Below are positions 26,530 through 34,608 of a stretch of 56,470 bases of DNA, piece after piece (position 1 is the first letter of the stretch; every line of letters starts with the position of its first letter). Below the pieces are notes generated by a model. It was given only the letters and a program-made list of their open reading frames with translations. It was not told where the DNA came from and made no database searches. The translations under genes and the position numbers were made by a program. The stretch is from UBA1181 sp963626555 (GTDB taxonomy: Bacteria > Bacteroidota > Bacteroidia > Bacteroidales > Paludibacteraceae). The DNA is taken from assembly GCA_963626555.1 (NCBI GenBank), contig CAVFXQ010000015.1, positions 1 to 56,470 on the forward strand. Reading direction: 5' to 3'.

Positions 26530-28002
26530 TTAATTATCCTTCACCCAAGTGAAAATTCTACTCCAACGAATGTTATGAGGGAAACTCTTGTCTTCATCCA
26601 ACGAGAGCCAGATGAAAATCGGCTTTCCAACGATATGGTCTTCTGGCACAAATCCCCAGTAACGAGAATCGGCAGAGTTGTGTCGATTGTCGCCCATCAT
26701 CCAGTAGTAATTCATCTTGAATGTGTAAGAGTCTGTCTTCTCACCATTAATGTAGATGCCATCTTCCTTCACTTGCAAATCGTTCAATTCATAGTTGCGA
26801 ATTATCGCCTCATAGAGTGGCAGACTCAAAGAATCTAAACGCACCGTCGCACCCTCCTTTGGTATGCAAACCGGACCGTAATTGTCTCTCGTCCAACCAT
26901 CATTTCGCTGATAAGGGAAAGTTTTTCCTCCCATGATGACAGGTTCTAATTTGACAGAAACAACAGATGTCTTCTTTTCCAACACAGACTTACTCTCCTC
27001 GGTCAGAGGCAGACGATAGACGTAGTTGAGCTGCCCTAAAGAATCAACATAGCCATAGTCTTGCAAAAAGCGAATACCTCCAGGCTCACTATTGATAATC
27101 AGGCGATCGTCCTTACGGATATGTAATTTCTCCAACAATTTCTCATCTAAAAGGCTCGTCGTCTCCACGAAGTAGTTGAACTGTAAAGTTTTTATGTCTT
27201 CTGAAGCTTTCCCATCGATATGTACAACTCCATCAATAATCTGCAAGGTGTCGCCTGGCAGAGCGACACAACGCTTCACATAGTTTTCACGACGATCAAC
27301 AGGACGAGTAACAATCTCACCGAATTTCTGAGGATTTCCCCACACATAGTCGCGTCCGTATGCGTTCACCATCGTGTAATAGTCTTGGTTTGGAGCAAGC
27401 AGAGCCACCGTATCGCCGGCTGGATAGTTGAACACTACAATGTCATTACGCTGCACCTCACCCAATCCTGACAAACGCTTATATTCCCAATGTGGGTTCT
27501 CAATATACGACTTACAATTAAAGAAAGGCAACGTATGCTGAGCCAAAGGGAAAGACAAAGGAGTCATCGGTTCACGCGGACCATAACTCACCTTGCTTAC
27601 GAAAAGGAAATCACCCACCAACAAGGTCTTCTCCAATGATGGAGACGGGATCTTGTAGTTTTGGAAAAGGAACAGGTTGATCACATAAACTGCCACAAGG
27701 GCGAAAACAATCGCATCGACCCACTCCGCTATCTTGCGTAAAGCAGGATTCTTCGACTCCTTCCATGCGTTCCAACGAACGTATTTCGTTATGTAAACTT
27801 CAAAAGCAAGAGGAAAGAACAGCAATAGCCACCATGCGCCTGACCAAACAAGAAAAAACAACACAATCAGCGCAACAACAGAAAATTTGACCCATTGTTT
27901 CGCCTGTGCCATCTTCACACGCTCGGAAAACGTCTTTCCCTTCAACATGGCATAGTCTACCTCTTTCTTTTCTTCCCTTTCTGGTGTTTCCTTCGACATC
28001 AT
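26530..28002 (-). CDS. lepB: Signal peptidase I
   Basis: This is a membrane-anchored leader peptidase of 490 residues, the enlarged form typical of Bacteroidota. Two N-terminal hydrophobic segments (about residues 40-68 and 96-114) precede the catalytic box IPSPSLEKTLLVGDFLFVSK with nucleophile Ser122. The general-base Lys243 lies in YVKRCVALPGD, and box E is MMGDNRHNSADSRYWGFVPEDHIVGKP. About 100 extra residues lie between the Ser and Lys boxes, and more before box E. It cleaves signal peptides from secreted proteins on the periplasmic side of the inner membrane, including those of the outer-membrane and type IX proteins in this window. It sits between dapB and the DUF3108 gene. Confidence 0.95.
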   Translation of the reverse strand: MMSKETPEREEKKEVDYAMLKGKTFSERVKMAQAKQWVKFSVVALIVLFFLVWSGAWWLLLFFPLAFEVYITKYVRWNAWKESKNPALRKIAEWVDAIVFALVAVYVINLFLFQNYKIPSPSLEKTLLVGDFLFVSKVSYGPREPMTPLSFPLAQHTLPFFNCKSYIENPHWEYKRLSGLGEVQRNDIVVFNYPAGDTVALLAPNQDYYTMVNAYGRDYVWGNPQKFGEIVTRPVDRRENYVKRCVALPGDTLQIIDGVVHIDGKASEDIKTLQFNYFVETTSLLDEKLLEKLHIRKDDRLIINSEPGGIRFLQDYGYVDSLGQLNYVYRLPLTEESKSVLEKKTSVVSVKLEPVIMGGKTFPYQRNDGWTRDNYGPVCIPKEGATVRLDSLSLPLYEAIIRNYELNDLQVKEDGIYINGEKTDSYTFKMNYYWMMGDNRHNSADSRYWGFVPEDHIVGKPIFIWLSLDEDKSFPHNIRWSRIFTWVKDN

Positions 28003-28076
28003 ATTATCTTTAGTTTTTATCCTTATTTTAGCATTTTTGAGAGACTATATCCTATAGTTCTCAATAATCTAAATAG

Positions 28077-28793
28077 TTATTTTAAGAAATCAAACAAGTC
28101 AGACATACCTAACAAGCCTTTCTTCCCTGCCGTAAACTCCGCAGCGACCACCGCACCTAAAGCGAATCCCTCGCGGCTCTTTGCGTCGTGAGTGATAGTG
28201 ATAGAGTCTACCTCACTTTCATAGCGAATCGTATGGATTCCAGGCACTTCACCCTCACGGATAGATTTGATAGCGAGATCTGTCGGTTTATTCTCTACCT
28301 CTTTCGTCCATGCATCTTTGCGATCTAAATTTTCCAAAATGCCCTCCGCCAAAGTGATGGCTGTTCCGCTTGGCGCATCCAACTTATGAATATGGTGAAC
28401 TTCTGTCATCTCAACATTGTAATTGTCGAAACGGTTCATCAACTTCGCCAAATATTTGTTGACCGCCATAAAGATATTGACACCGATACTGAAGTTTGAA
28501 GAACGGAACAAAGTATGATTTCCCTTCTTCAACTCGTCCATCACATCCTCGGTGTTCCAACCTGTCGTACCTACAACGACTGGCACATTAGCCTTGAAAC
28601 ATTTGCGAACATTCGCAACTGCCGTGTCTGGTCGAGTAAACTCAATAGCCACATCTGCAGATTTAAATGCGTCAGACTCAAAGTCTTCCAAATTATTAAT
28701 ATCTATGGTCGCAACCACCTGATGACCTCTATTTATAGCGATTTTCTCAATGGCTTTACCCATCTTTCCATATCCAATCAATGCGATTTTCAT
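28077..28793 (-). CDS. dapB: 4-hydroxy-tetrahydrodipicolinate reductase
   Basis: This is a DapB of 238 residues, the short form. The nucleotide-binding motif IGYGKMGKAI is at residues 6-15. The substrate/catalytic segment EVHHIHKLDAPSGTA places His133-His134 and Lys137 next to the DAPSGT loop. It reduces 4-hydroxy-tetrahydrodipicolinate with NAD(P)H in the lysine/diaminopimelate pathway, feeding cell-wall synthesis in the cytoplasm. It lies 74 bases upstream of lepB on the same strand. An array of six 7-bp repeats ends 13 bases before its ATG, within the short gap to the upstream metallopeptidase gene, and could affect its expression. Confidence 0.96.
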   Translation of the reverse strand: MKIALIGYGKMGKAIEKIAINRGHQVVATIDINNLEDFESDAFKSADVAIEFTRPDTAVANVRKCFKANVPVVVGTTGWNTEDVMDELKKGNHTLFRSSNFSIGVNIFMAVNKYLAKLMNRFDNYNVEMTEVHHIHKLDAPSGTAITLAEGILENLDRKDAWTKEVENKPTDLAIKSIREGEVPGIHTIRYESEVDSITITHDAKSREGFALGAVVAAEFTAGKKGLLGMSDLFDFLK

Positions 28794-28805
28794 ATCTCAG
28801 TCTTT

Positions 28806-28847
28806 TCTAAGTTCTAAATTCTAAACTCTAAGTTCTAAACTCTAAAG
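28806..28847 (-). repeat. Six tandem 7-bp repeats upstream of dapB
   Basis: On the plus strand six consecutive heptamers fit TCTAARN with no interruptions (TCTAAGT, TCTAAAT, TCTAAAC, TCTAAGT, TCTAAAC, TCTAAAG). The array occupies most of the 60-base gap between the zinc metallopeptidase stop and the dapB start. The first five positions are invariant; the sixth is A or G and the seventh is free. Confidence 0.9.
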
Positions 28848-28853
28848 GTAGCA

Positions 28854-29750
28854 CTAAAAATCCGATTCTGAAAGTTCCATGTTTCCATTCGGATCGATCA
28901 AAGCATAACCTTCCGACATATTTCCACGTGTCACACCCTTCTTCAACCATCTTGACCGTTGGTCGGACGTGCCATGGTTGAACGACTCTGGCACGGTGTA
29001 ACCATACGCTTGCTTTTGCAGATAGTCGTCGCCAATTTTCGCTGCGATAGCCAAACCTTCGTCAATATCACCTTCTTCCAAAGATGAATATTTAGCATTA
29101 TCGTGGTTGGCCCAAACACCTGCGTAAAAGTCGGCTTGCAACTCCAAGCGGACACTCACCTTATTTGACTCGGTTTCAGAAAGGTTACTCATCATCTGAT
29201 GTGCCGTTGTCAATGTACCCAAAAGATATTGAACATGATGTCCGACTTCGTGGGCGATGACGTACGCATAGCAGAAATCTCCATCCGCTCCGAATTGTTG
29301 CTTCATCGTCGTAAAGAATTCCAAGTCAATGTAGACTTTCTGATCGCCCGAGCAGTAGAACGGACCCGTTGAAGAGTTGGCCTGACCACAAGCTGACGTT
29401 ACATCACCATGGAAAAGCACCAATCCTGGAGCCTCGTATGTTTTGCCCATCTTTTCAAACTCCTCCGTCCAAACATCCTCTGTTCCTGCTAAGATTTTCT
29501 TGGTGAAGGAAGCCAATTCTTCCTCTTCAGCGGTCGGCTCGTAGCCATTAGAGGTGACCTCAGTTGTCTGAGACTGTTGAGCTTGCGACACGACAGCCGT
29601 CGCCACCCTACCCCAGTCGCCACCTGAACTAACATAAGCAATAATGGCGGCAATGACGATACCACCAATACCGATAGAAGCCTTTTTTGTAGTTCCTCCC
29701 CTGCGTCGGTCGTCCACATTCGTACTTTCTCTTCTTCCGTCTAATTTCAT
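28854..29750 (-). CDS. Neutral zinc metallopeptidase (YpfJ family)
   Basis: This 298-residue membrane-anchored protein belongs to the neutral zinc metallopeptidase family (YpfJ/PF04228). It opens with the family's MKLDGRRESTNVDDRRRGG, then a single transmembrane segment (about residues 26-44, IGIGGIVIAAIIAYVSSGG). A low-complexity linker precedes the C-terminal domain, which has the zinc-binding HEVGHHVQ motif and ELQADFYAGVWANH providing the third ligand region. The predicted topology puts the catalytic domain outside the cytoplasm. Physiological substrates of this family are not known. It is the first gene of the stretch leading into dapB, lepB and mutS, and follows the gpmI terminator. Confidence 0.92.
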   Translation of the reverse strand: MKLDGRRESTNVDDRRRGGTTKKASIGIGGIVIAAIIAYVSSGGDWGRVATAVVSQAQQSQTTEVTSNGYEPTAEEEELASFTKKILAGTEDVWTEEFEKMGKTYEAPGLVLFHGDVTSACGQANSSTGPFYCSGDQKVYIDLEFFTTMKQQFGADGDFCYAYVIAHEVGHHVQYLLGTLTTAHQMMSNLSETESNKVSVRLELQADFYAGVWANHDNAKYSSLEEGDIDEGLAIAAKIGDDYLQKQAYGYTVPESFNHGTSDQRSRWLKKGVTRGNMSEGYALIDPNGNMELSESDF

Positions 29751-29802
29751 ATCCTTCGAGAATTAAATTCGTAGATTAATAATCCATTCCTAAAACACAA
29801 AA

Positions 29803-29840
29803 GAAAGGCAGGAGGACACCAACGTGACCGCCCACCTTTC
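29803..29840 (-). terminator. Terminator of gpmI
   Basis: On the minus strand GAAAGG..., pairing with ...CCTTTC, forms a long hairpin of about 15 pairs with two mismatches and a four-base loop, followed by TTTTGTGTTTT. It begins 22 bases after the gpmI stop and ends the pgpH-to-gpmI run. Confidence 0.75.
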
Positions 29841-29861
29841 GTCTCTTTATAGATTCAAAAA

Positions 29862-31385
29862 CTACTGTTGAATCAAATTTTCTCCCGTCATTTCCTTAGG
29901 TTGTTGCAAGCCCATCAAGGAGAGAATAGAAGGAGCGACATCCGCCAACTTGCCTTCTTTCACCTTAGCATTAGGATTTCCAACATACACGAATGGAACT
30001 GGATTCAAAGAGTGCGCTGTGTTAGGCGTTCCATCTGGGTTCAACGCATAGTCTGCGTTTCCGTGGTCTGCAATGATAATCACATCGTAACCATTAGCCT
30101 TGCAAGCCTCAACCGTTGCCTCAACGCACTTATCGATAGCGACAACCGCTTTCTCAATAGCAGAGTAGACACCAGTGTGTCCGACCATATCACCGTTAGC
30201 ATAGTTGACAACAATCCAATCGTATTTCTTCGTTCCGATAGCCTCAACCAACTTGTCTTTTACCTCAAAAGCACTCATCTCTGGCTTCAAGTCGTATGTC
30301 GCCACTTTCGGAGATGGCACCAAGATACGATCCTCGTTCTTGAAAGGAGCCTCTCGTCCACCATTGAAGAAGAATGTAACGTGTGCGTATTTCTCTGTCT
30401 CGGCAATATGCAACTGTTTCAAACCTGCCTGCTCTATAACCTCACCCAACGTGTTTGTAACATTCTCCTTGTCAAAAAGAATGTGTACTCCCTTGTAAGA
30501 TGGGTCGTATGGTGTCATACAATAATACTGCAAGTCCTTAATGGTAGACATTCCGTTCTCTGGCATATCCTGCTGTGTCAAGACTACAGTCAACTCCTTC
30601 GCACGATCATTACGGTAATTAAAGAAGATAACGACATCACCCTCTTCAATCGTACCAACAGGTTGTCCATTCTCTACACGGGCAATTGGCTTGATGAACT
30701 CGTCTGTCACACCCTCAGCATAAGACTCTTCCATCGCCTTTACCATATCGGTAGCAGGTTTTCCAACGCCTTTCACAAGCAAATCGTATGCCTCTTTGAT
30801 ACGCTCCCAACGCTTGTCTCTATCCATTGCGTAGAAACGACCGATAATGGAAGCAATCTTACCTGTGTTCTTAGCCAACTGAGCTTCTAATTGTTCAATG
30901 AACCCCTTACCGCTCTTAGGGTCAGTATCACGACCATCCATGAAACAGTGGACAAAAGTGTCTTTGATACCATATTGTTTTGAAATTTCAATCAACTTAA
31001 AGAGATGCTCCAATGAAGAGTGAACACCTCCATTAGAAGTCAGACCCATAAAATGAATTTTCTTTCCTTTCTCCTTTGCGTATGAGAATGCATTCTTCAC
31101 TTCTGGGTTTTCAAGAATCGTGTTCTCTTGACAAGCGATGTTAATCTTTACCAAATCTTGATAGACAACGCGTCCACCACCAATGTTGAGGTGTCCGACC
31201 TCTGAATTACCCATCTGACCATCAGGCAAACCAACGTATTTGCCACATGCCTGCAACTTTGAGTGAGGGTAATTCTTCATCAAACTATCCCAATAGGGAG
31301 TTGGTGTTGATGCGATTACATCCGACTTCGTTCCATCTCCGATTCCCCAACCATCGAGGATCATCAATAACACTTTCTTGTTCAT
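29862..31385 (-). CDS. gpmI: 2,3-bisphosphoglycerate-independent phosphoglycerate mutase
   Basis: This is a cofactor-independent phosphoglycerate mutase of 507 residues, of normal length. The N-terminal metal ligand motif is LMILDGWGIGDG at residues 7-18. The phospho-accepting Ser61 is in GQMGNSEVGHLNIGGGR. HFMGLTSNGGVHSSLEHL and the C-terminal metal-site motifs NYANGDMVGHTG and IIADHGNAD follow. It interconverts 3- and 2-phosphoglycerate in glycolysis using two Mn ions. It is the last gene of the pgpH-led run, 55 bases after the DUF4834 gene, and is followed by a strong hairpin terminator. The start ATG is supported by conserved residues directly after it. Confidence 0.98.
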   Translation of the reverse strand: MNKKVLLMILDGWGIGDGTKSDVIASTPTPYWDSLMKNYPHSKLQACGKYVGLPDGQMGNSEVGHLNIGGGRVVYQDLVKINIACQENTILENPEVKNAFSYAKEKGKKIHFMGLTSNGGVHSSLEHLFKLIEISKQYGIKDTFVHCFMDGRDTDPKSGKGFIEQLEAQLAKNTGKIASIIGRFYAMDRDKRWERIKEAYDLLVKGVGKPATDMVKAMEESYAEGVTDEFIKPIARVENGQPVGTIEEGDVVIFFNYRNDRAKELTVVLTQQDMPENGMSTIKDLQYYCMTPYDPSYKGVHILFDKENVTNTLGEVIEQAGLKQLHIAETEKYAHVTFFFNGGREAPFKNEDRILVPSPKVATYDLKPEMSAFEVKDKLVEAIGTKKYDWIVVNYANGDMVGHTGVYSAIEKAVVAIDKCVEATVEACKANGYDVIIIADHGNADYALNPDGTPNTAHSLNPVPFVYVGNPNAKVKEGKLADVAPSILSLMGLQQPKEMTGENLIQQ

Positions 31386-31440
31386 ATTATCTTTTCATTT
31401 ATGTTTTATCTCGTACATGCTACGAAAGCATTGCTATTTT

Positions 31441-31740
31441 TCATCTTTTGTATATCTCCTCGTACATCACCGTCTCCGACATCTCCTTGAAACGTCGCAA
31501 CCGTTCCTGACCTTCCTCCGTTCTGGGAGAGAAAGAGCCAGTGTCTTCTGGCGACTTTGATTTGCCTCCACCAGCGTCTGCATACGCATATTTTTGTTTT
31601 ACTTCAGTCTTTGAGAAATGTTTCTTGAAGAAATCCACCACACTTACCCAAAGTCGTCTGACAAACATCAACACACTAAGTCCTAAGGTTAGGATTAGTA
31701 TCAAAACGAAAGCCAATATACCAAAAAAGAAAAATGCCAT
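31441..31740 (-). CDS. Small membrane protein, DUF4834-like
   Basis: This is a 99-residue protein with one strongly hydrophobic N-terminal segment (about residues 2-26, FFFFGILAFVLILILTLGLSVLM), then a basic juxtamembrane helix (FFKKHFSK) and a charged cytoplasmic tail ending ERLRRFKEMSETVMYEEIYKR. Size, layout and the location among housekeeping genes fit the Bacteroidota DUF4834 family, whose function is unknown. It lies between metF and gpmI with gaps of 49 and 55 bases on the same strand, so it is probably cotranscribed. The tail's Gly/Ser/Lys-rich stretch (GGGKSKSPEDTGSFSP) looks disordered. Confidence 0.7.
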   Translation of the reverse strand: MAFFFFGILAFVLILILTLGLSVLMFVRRLWVSVVDFFKKHFSKTEVKQKYAYADAGGGKSKSPEDTGSFSPRTEEGQERLRRFKEMSETVMYEEIYKR

Positions 31741-31789
31741 ATCGACTATTTTTTAGATTTTATTCTTTAAACTCTCCAAAAGACTGTTT

Positions 31790-32746
31790 TTAAAACACCT
31801 GCCTCGCAATCTCCCTAACACTCGTCGCCGTCGACATTGTATAGAAATGAATGCACGGCACATCGTGCGACTTCAAGTCTTTTGCCTGCATTGTACACCA
31901 TTCAATGCCAACCTCTCGCGCTTCGTCGTTATTTTTACATTTTGACAAAGCCTCAGACAAAGGCTCTGGCATATCTAAATGGAAAGTCTTTGGAAGAATA
32001 GACAGCTGTCTGACCGTCGTGATAGGTTTCAAGCCTGGAATAATCGGCACCTTAATGCCAACCTCCCGACACTTCTCAACGAATGCGTAATATTTATCAT
32101 TGTCGAAAAACATCTGCGTCACGACGTAGCCTGCACCTTTATCCACCTTCTCCTTCAATCGTTTCAAATCCGCATTGAAATTGGGCGCTTCTTCATGTTT
32201 TTCTGGATAGCCTGCCACACCATACGAAAATTTCTCAACCGCCTCATACCTACGTTTCGAGCCATCCAAGAAAAAACCTTCATTAAACCGATTAATCTGG
32301 TCTTGCAGTTCTGAAGCATGCGAATAGCCATCTTCTTTGGGCTTAAACACACTATCCGTTTTCCCTTTGTCGCCCCTCAGTACCAACAAATCATGGATTC
32401 CAAGGAAATCCAAATCAATCAGCATATACTCCGTGTCAAACTTAGAATAGTCGCTACACAAGACATGAGGAACAACATCTATCCCATATTTATTCTTGAT
32501 GGCCGCCGCTATTGCTACCGTTCCCGGACGCTGGCGCACTCTCTCACACTGATACAATCCATTATCTAATGTCTTGTAAATCAACTCACTCCGATGCGTC
32601 GTTATATCAATATACTTAGGATCAAATTCTCTAAGCTGATCTATCGTCTCATAAATTGCCTCAATACCGTTTCCTTTCAATGGCGGTAACACCTCAAAAG
32701 AAAAAGCAGTCTTCTTCGCATTCAAAATTAGGTCTCTAACACTCAT
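31790..32746 (-). CDS. metF: Methylenetetrahydrofolate reductase
   Basis: This is a 318-residue MetF-type TIM-barrel flavoprotein. Early AFSFEVLPP places the conserved catalytic Glu at residue 18. FDPKYIDITTHRS, LVLRGDKGK (FAD contact region), YPEKHEEAPNFNADLKRLKEKVDKGAGYVVTQMFFDN and IIPGLKPITT are the usual order of motifs. It reduces 5,10-methylene-THF to 5-methyl-THF, supplying methyl groups to methionine synthase. It is 19 bases downstream of ftsE. The link to neighbours appears to be operonic rather than pathway-based. Confidence 0.97.
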   Translation of the reverse strand: MSVRDLILNAKKTAFSFEVLPPLKGNGIEAIYETIDQLREFDPKYIDITTHRSELIYKTLDNGLYQCERVRQRPGTVAIAAAIKNKYGIDVVPHVLCSDYSKFDTEYMLIDLDFLGIHDLLVLRGDKGKTDSVFKPKEDGYSHASELQDQINRFNEGFFLDGSKRRYEAVEKFSYGVAGYPEKHEEAPNFNADLKRLKEKVDKGAGYVVTQMFFDNDKYYAFVEKCREVGIKVPIIPGLKPITTVRQLSILPKTFHLDMPEPLSEALSKCKNNDEAREVGIEWCTMQAKDLKSHDVPCIHFYTMSTATSVREIARQVF

Positions 32747-32765
32747 TCGTCAAAATCGGTATAGG

Positions 32766-33473
32766 TTAATAGTAATTCTGCGTGTTCATTTTCTCGAACT
32801 CATCAATCGTCTCCACCTCTAACAAGCTTCCATTATCGCAGAACACCATTCGTCCTCCGAACTCTCTCGGCCAACGCTTGTTGTGAGTTGACATTACAAC
32901 CGCAGCACCATCTTCTTTAATTTTATGGAACAAACGTAACAGTTCTTCTCCTGTTACAGGGTCAAGATGTCCTGTCGGCTCGTCCGCCAACAATAATTTC
33001 GGACGATTGAGTAAGGCTCGTGCGATTACAATACGTTGTTGTTCGCCTCCCGACAACTCATGAGGCATACGATAGCCCTTCGTTGACATACCCACATAAT
33101 GAAGTACCTCAGAAATGCGTTCGCTAATCTGCTCCTTGCTCATATCCGATGTGGCATTCAAGACAAATGAAAGATTTTCGTTGACCGAACGATCTGGAAG
33201 GAGTTGAAAATCTTGGAAAACGATTCCCATCTGGCGACGCAGATACGGTATGTTTCTCGTTTTCATTTCCAAAAGGTCATAACCTAATACGGTGGCACTT
33301 CCCGATGTGATAGGGACCTCACAGTAGAGAGATTTTAGAAATGTACTTTTCCCACTTCCAACTTTACCTGTTAGATAGACATAGTCTCCCTCGTTCACCG
33401 TCAAGTTTACATGCTGCAAAACAGTCTGCTCTTGTCGTGTAACACTCACATCTTTATAGGTTATCAATGCCAT
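32766..33473 (-). CDS. ftsE: Cell-division ABC transporter ATP-binding protein FtsE
   Basis: This is a 235-residue ABC ATPase. Walker A GKVGSGKST is at residues 36-44, the Q-loop VFQDFQLLPDRSVNENL follows, the signature LSGGEQQRIVIARALLNRP lies near residue 140, Walker B is LLLADEPTGHLDP, and the H-loop is MSTHNKRWP. The QDFQLLPDRSV form and short length point to FtsE. FtsE drives FtsX to activate periplasmic cell-wall hydrolases at division. Its partner ftsX is not adjacent but lies about 8 kb away at 41444-42313, in another operon. The gene is squeezed between hisI (25 bases) and metF (19 bases). Confidence 0.9.
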   Translation of the reverse strand: MALITYKDVSVTRQEQTVLQHVNLTVNEGDYVYLTGKVGSGKSTFLKSLYCEVPITSGSATVLGYDLLEMKTRNIPYLRRQMGIVFQDFQLLPDRSVNENLSFVLNATSDMSKEQISERISEVLHYVGMSTKGYRMPHELSGGEQQRIVIARALLNRPKLLLADEPTGHLDPVTGEELLRLFHKIKEDGAAVVMSTHNKRWPREFGGRMVFCDNGSLLEVETIDEFEKMNTQNYY

Positions 33474-33498
33474 TAAAATTCTCTCCTTCCGAGTTTAT

Positions 33499-33810
33499 TT
33501 ATTTATTTTCTTCGCCCCAACAAGTGTCCGTACCTGTATGGCAAACGGGACCCACAGGGTGAACGCGAATCAATAGCGTGTCTTGATCACAATCTGCCTT
33601 TATGGAAACGACATTCAAAAAATTCCCGCTCGTCTCGCCTTTCGTCCATAGGCGCTGTTTCGTGCGACTGAAAAAGGTCACCTTACCCGTCTCCTCTGTC
33701 TTCTTCAACGCCTCCTCGTTCATAAATCCTAACATCAGCACCATTCGTGTATCGGCATCTTGAATAATCGCAGGTACTAATCCGCCCATCTTTTTGAAAT
33801 CTACTTCCAT
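33499..33810 (-). CDS. hisI: Phosphoribosyl-AMP cyclohydrolase, HisI domain only
   Basis: This is a 103-residue protein covering exactly the HisI domain: the metal-binding DCDQDT at 73-78, FFSRTKQRLWTKGETSGN at 46-63 and the zinc ligands in CHTGTDTC (Cys90, Cys97). It hydrolyses the adenine ring of phosphoribosyl-AMP in histidine synthesis. In many Bacteroidota the protein continues into a C-terminal HisE pyrophosphatase domain. Here the frame stops seven residues after the CHTGTDTC motif (WGEENK) and ftsE begins 25 bases later, so HisE is absent. hisA is 49 bases upstream; hisF, often adjacent, is not present. Confidence 0.93.
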   Translation of the reverse strand: MEVDFKKMGGLVPAIIQDADTRMVLMLGFMNEEALKKTEETGKVTFFSRTKQRLWTKGETSGNFLNVVSIKADCDQDTLLIRVHPVGPVCHTGTDTCWGEENK

Positions 33811-33859
33811 AACAAGCCTTTTTAGACTATTTATTAAACTTTGCGAAAATACAAAAAAA

Positions 33860-34582
33860 TCAAGATAAATAACGGCACAAATCCTCCATTTTTATACGTC
33901 CTTCATAAATCGCCTTGCCTGTGATGACAGCAGGAACTTTCGCCTCTTCCAACTGTTCAATATCTTTCATTGAACTGACGCCTCCACTGGCTATCAAATA
34001 GAGGGAGGGCATCTCCGCCAACATTTTTTTGTACAATTCAAGTGATGGTCCTTTCAGCATTCCATCCTTACTAATATCTGTGCAAATACATTTGTCAACA
34101 CCTTTATCCATAAATTTCTGCACAAACGGAAGGAGGTCAACATCAGTAGTCTCTATCCACCCGCTCACAGCGATTTTCTCATCTTTGACATCCGCTCCTA
34201 AGATAATTTTTCCCGCACCAAATTTCTCCAACCACGAAAGGAAGGTGTCTGGCTTCTTCACCGCTATACTACCTCCCGTGATCATGGATGCACCACTCTC
34301 GAAAGCAATGCGCAGATCGTCATCGCTTTTTAAGCCCCCACCAAAATCAATCGTCAATGAAGTTTGTGTCGCAATCGTTTCCAACACTTTATAGTTGACA
34401 ATATGCTGCGCCTTCGCACCATCTAAATCCACCAAATGAAGTCGCCTTACTCCCACACCCTCAAACGCCTTTGCAATCTCCAACGGATTTTCATTGTACA
34501 CCTTACGCTGCGAATAGTCTCCTTGCGACAGTCTCACACACTTTCCATCAATTATATCAATGGCTGGAATTATCTCTATCAT
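33860..34582 (-). CDS. hisA: ProFAR isomerase
   Basis: This is a 240-residue HisA TIM barrel. The N-terminal IIPAIDIIDGKCVRLSQGDY contains the first catalytic Asp, and the second half has ILGADVKDEKIAVSGW and CTDISKDGMLKGPSLELY. Duplicated phosphate-binding motifs (DFGGGLKSDDD, IASGGVSSMKD) are present. It isomerises ProFAR to PRFAR, the fourth step of histidine synthesis. HisA and HisF look alike; the Arg-containing VRLSQGDY and IASGGV context fits HisA. It lies 26 bases downstream of the MauE-thioredoxin gene and 49 bases upstream of hisI. Confidence 0.95.
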   Translation of the reverse strand: MIEIIPAIDIIDGKCVRLSQGDYSQRKVYNENPLEIAKAFEGVGVRRLHLVDLDGAKAQHIVNYKVLETIATQTSLTIDFGGGLKSDDDLRIAFESGASMITGGSIAVKKPDTFLSWLEKFGAGKIILGADVKDEKIAVSGWIETTDVDLLPFVQKFMDKGVDKCICTDISKDGMLKGPSLELYKKMLAEMPSLYLIASGGVSSMKDIEQLEEAKVPAVITGKAIYEGRIKMEDLCRYLS

Positions 34583-34608
34583 ATTTTTATCAATGTTTTT
34601 CCAAATTT

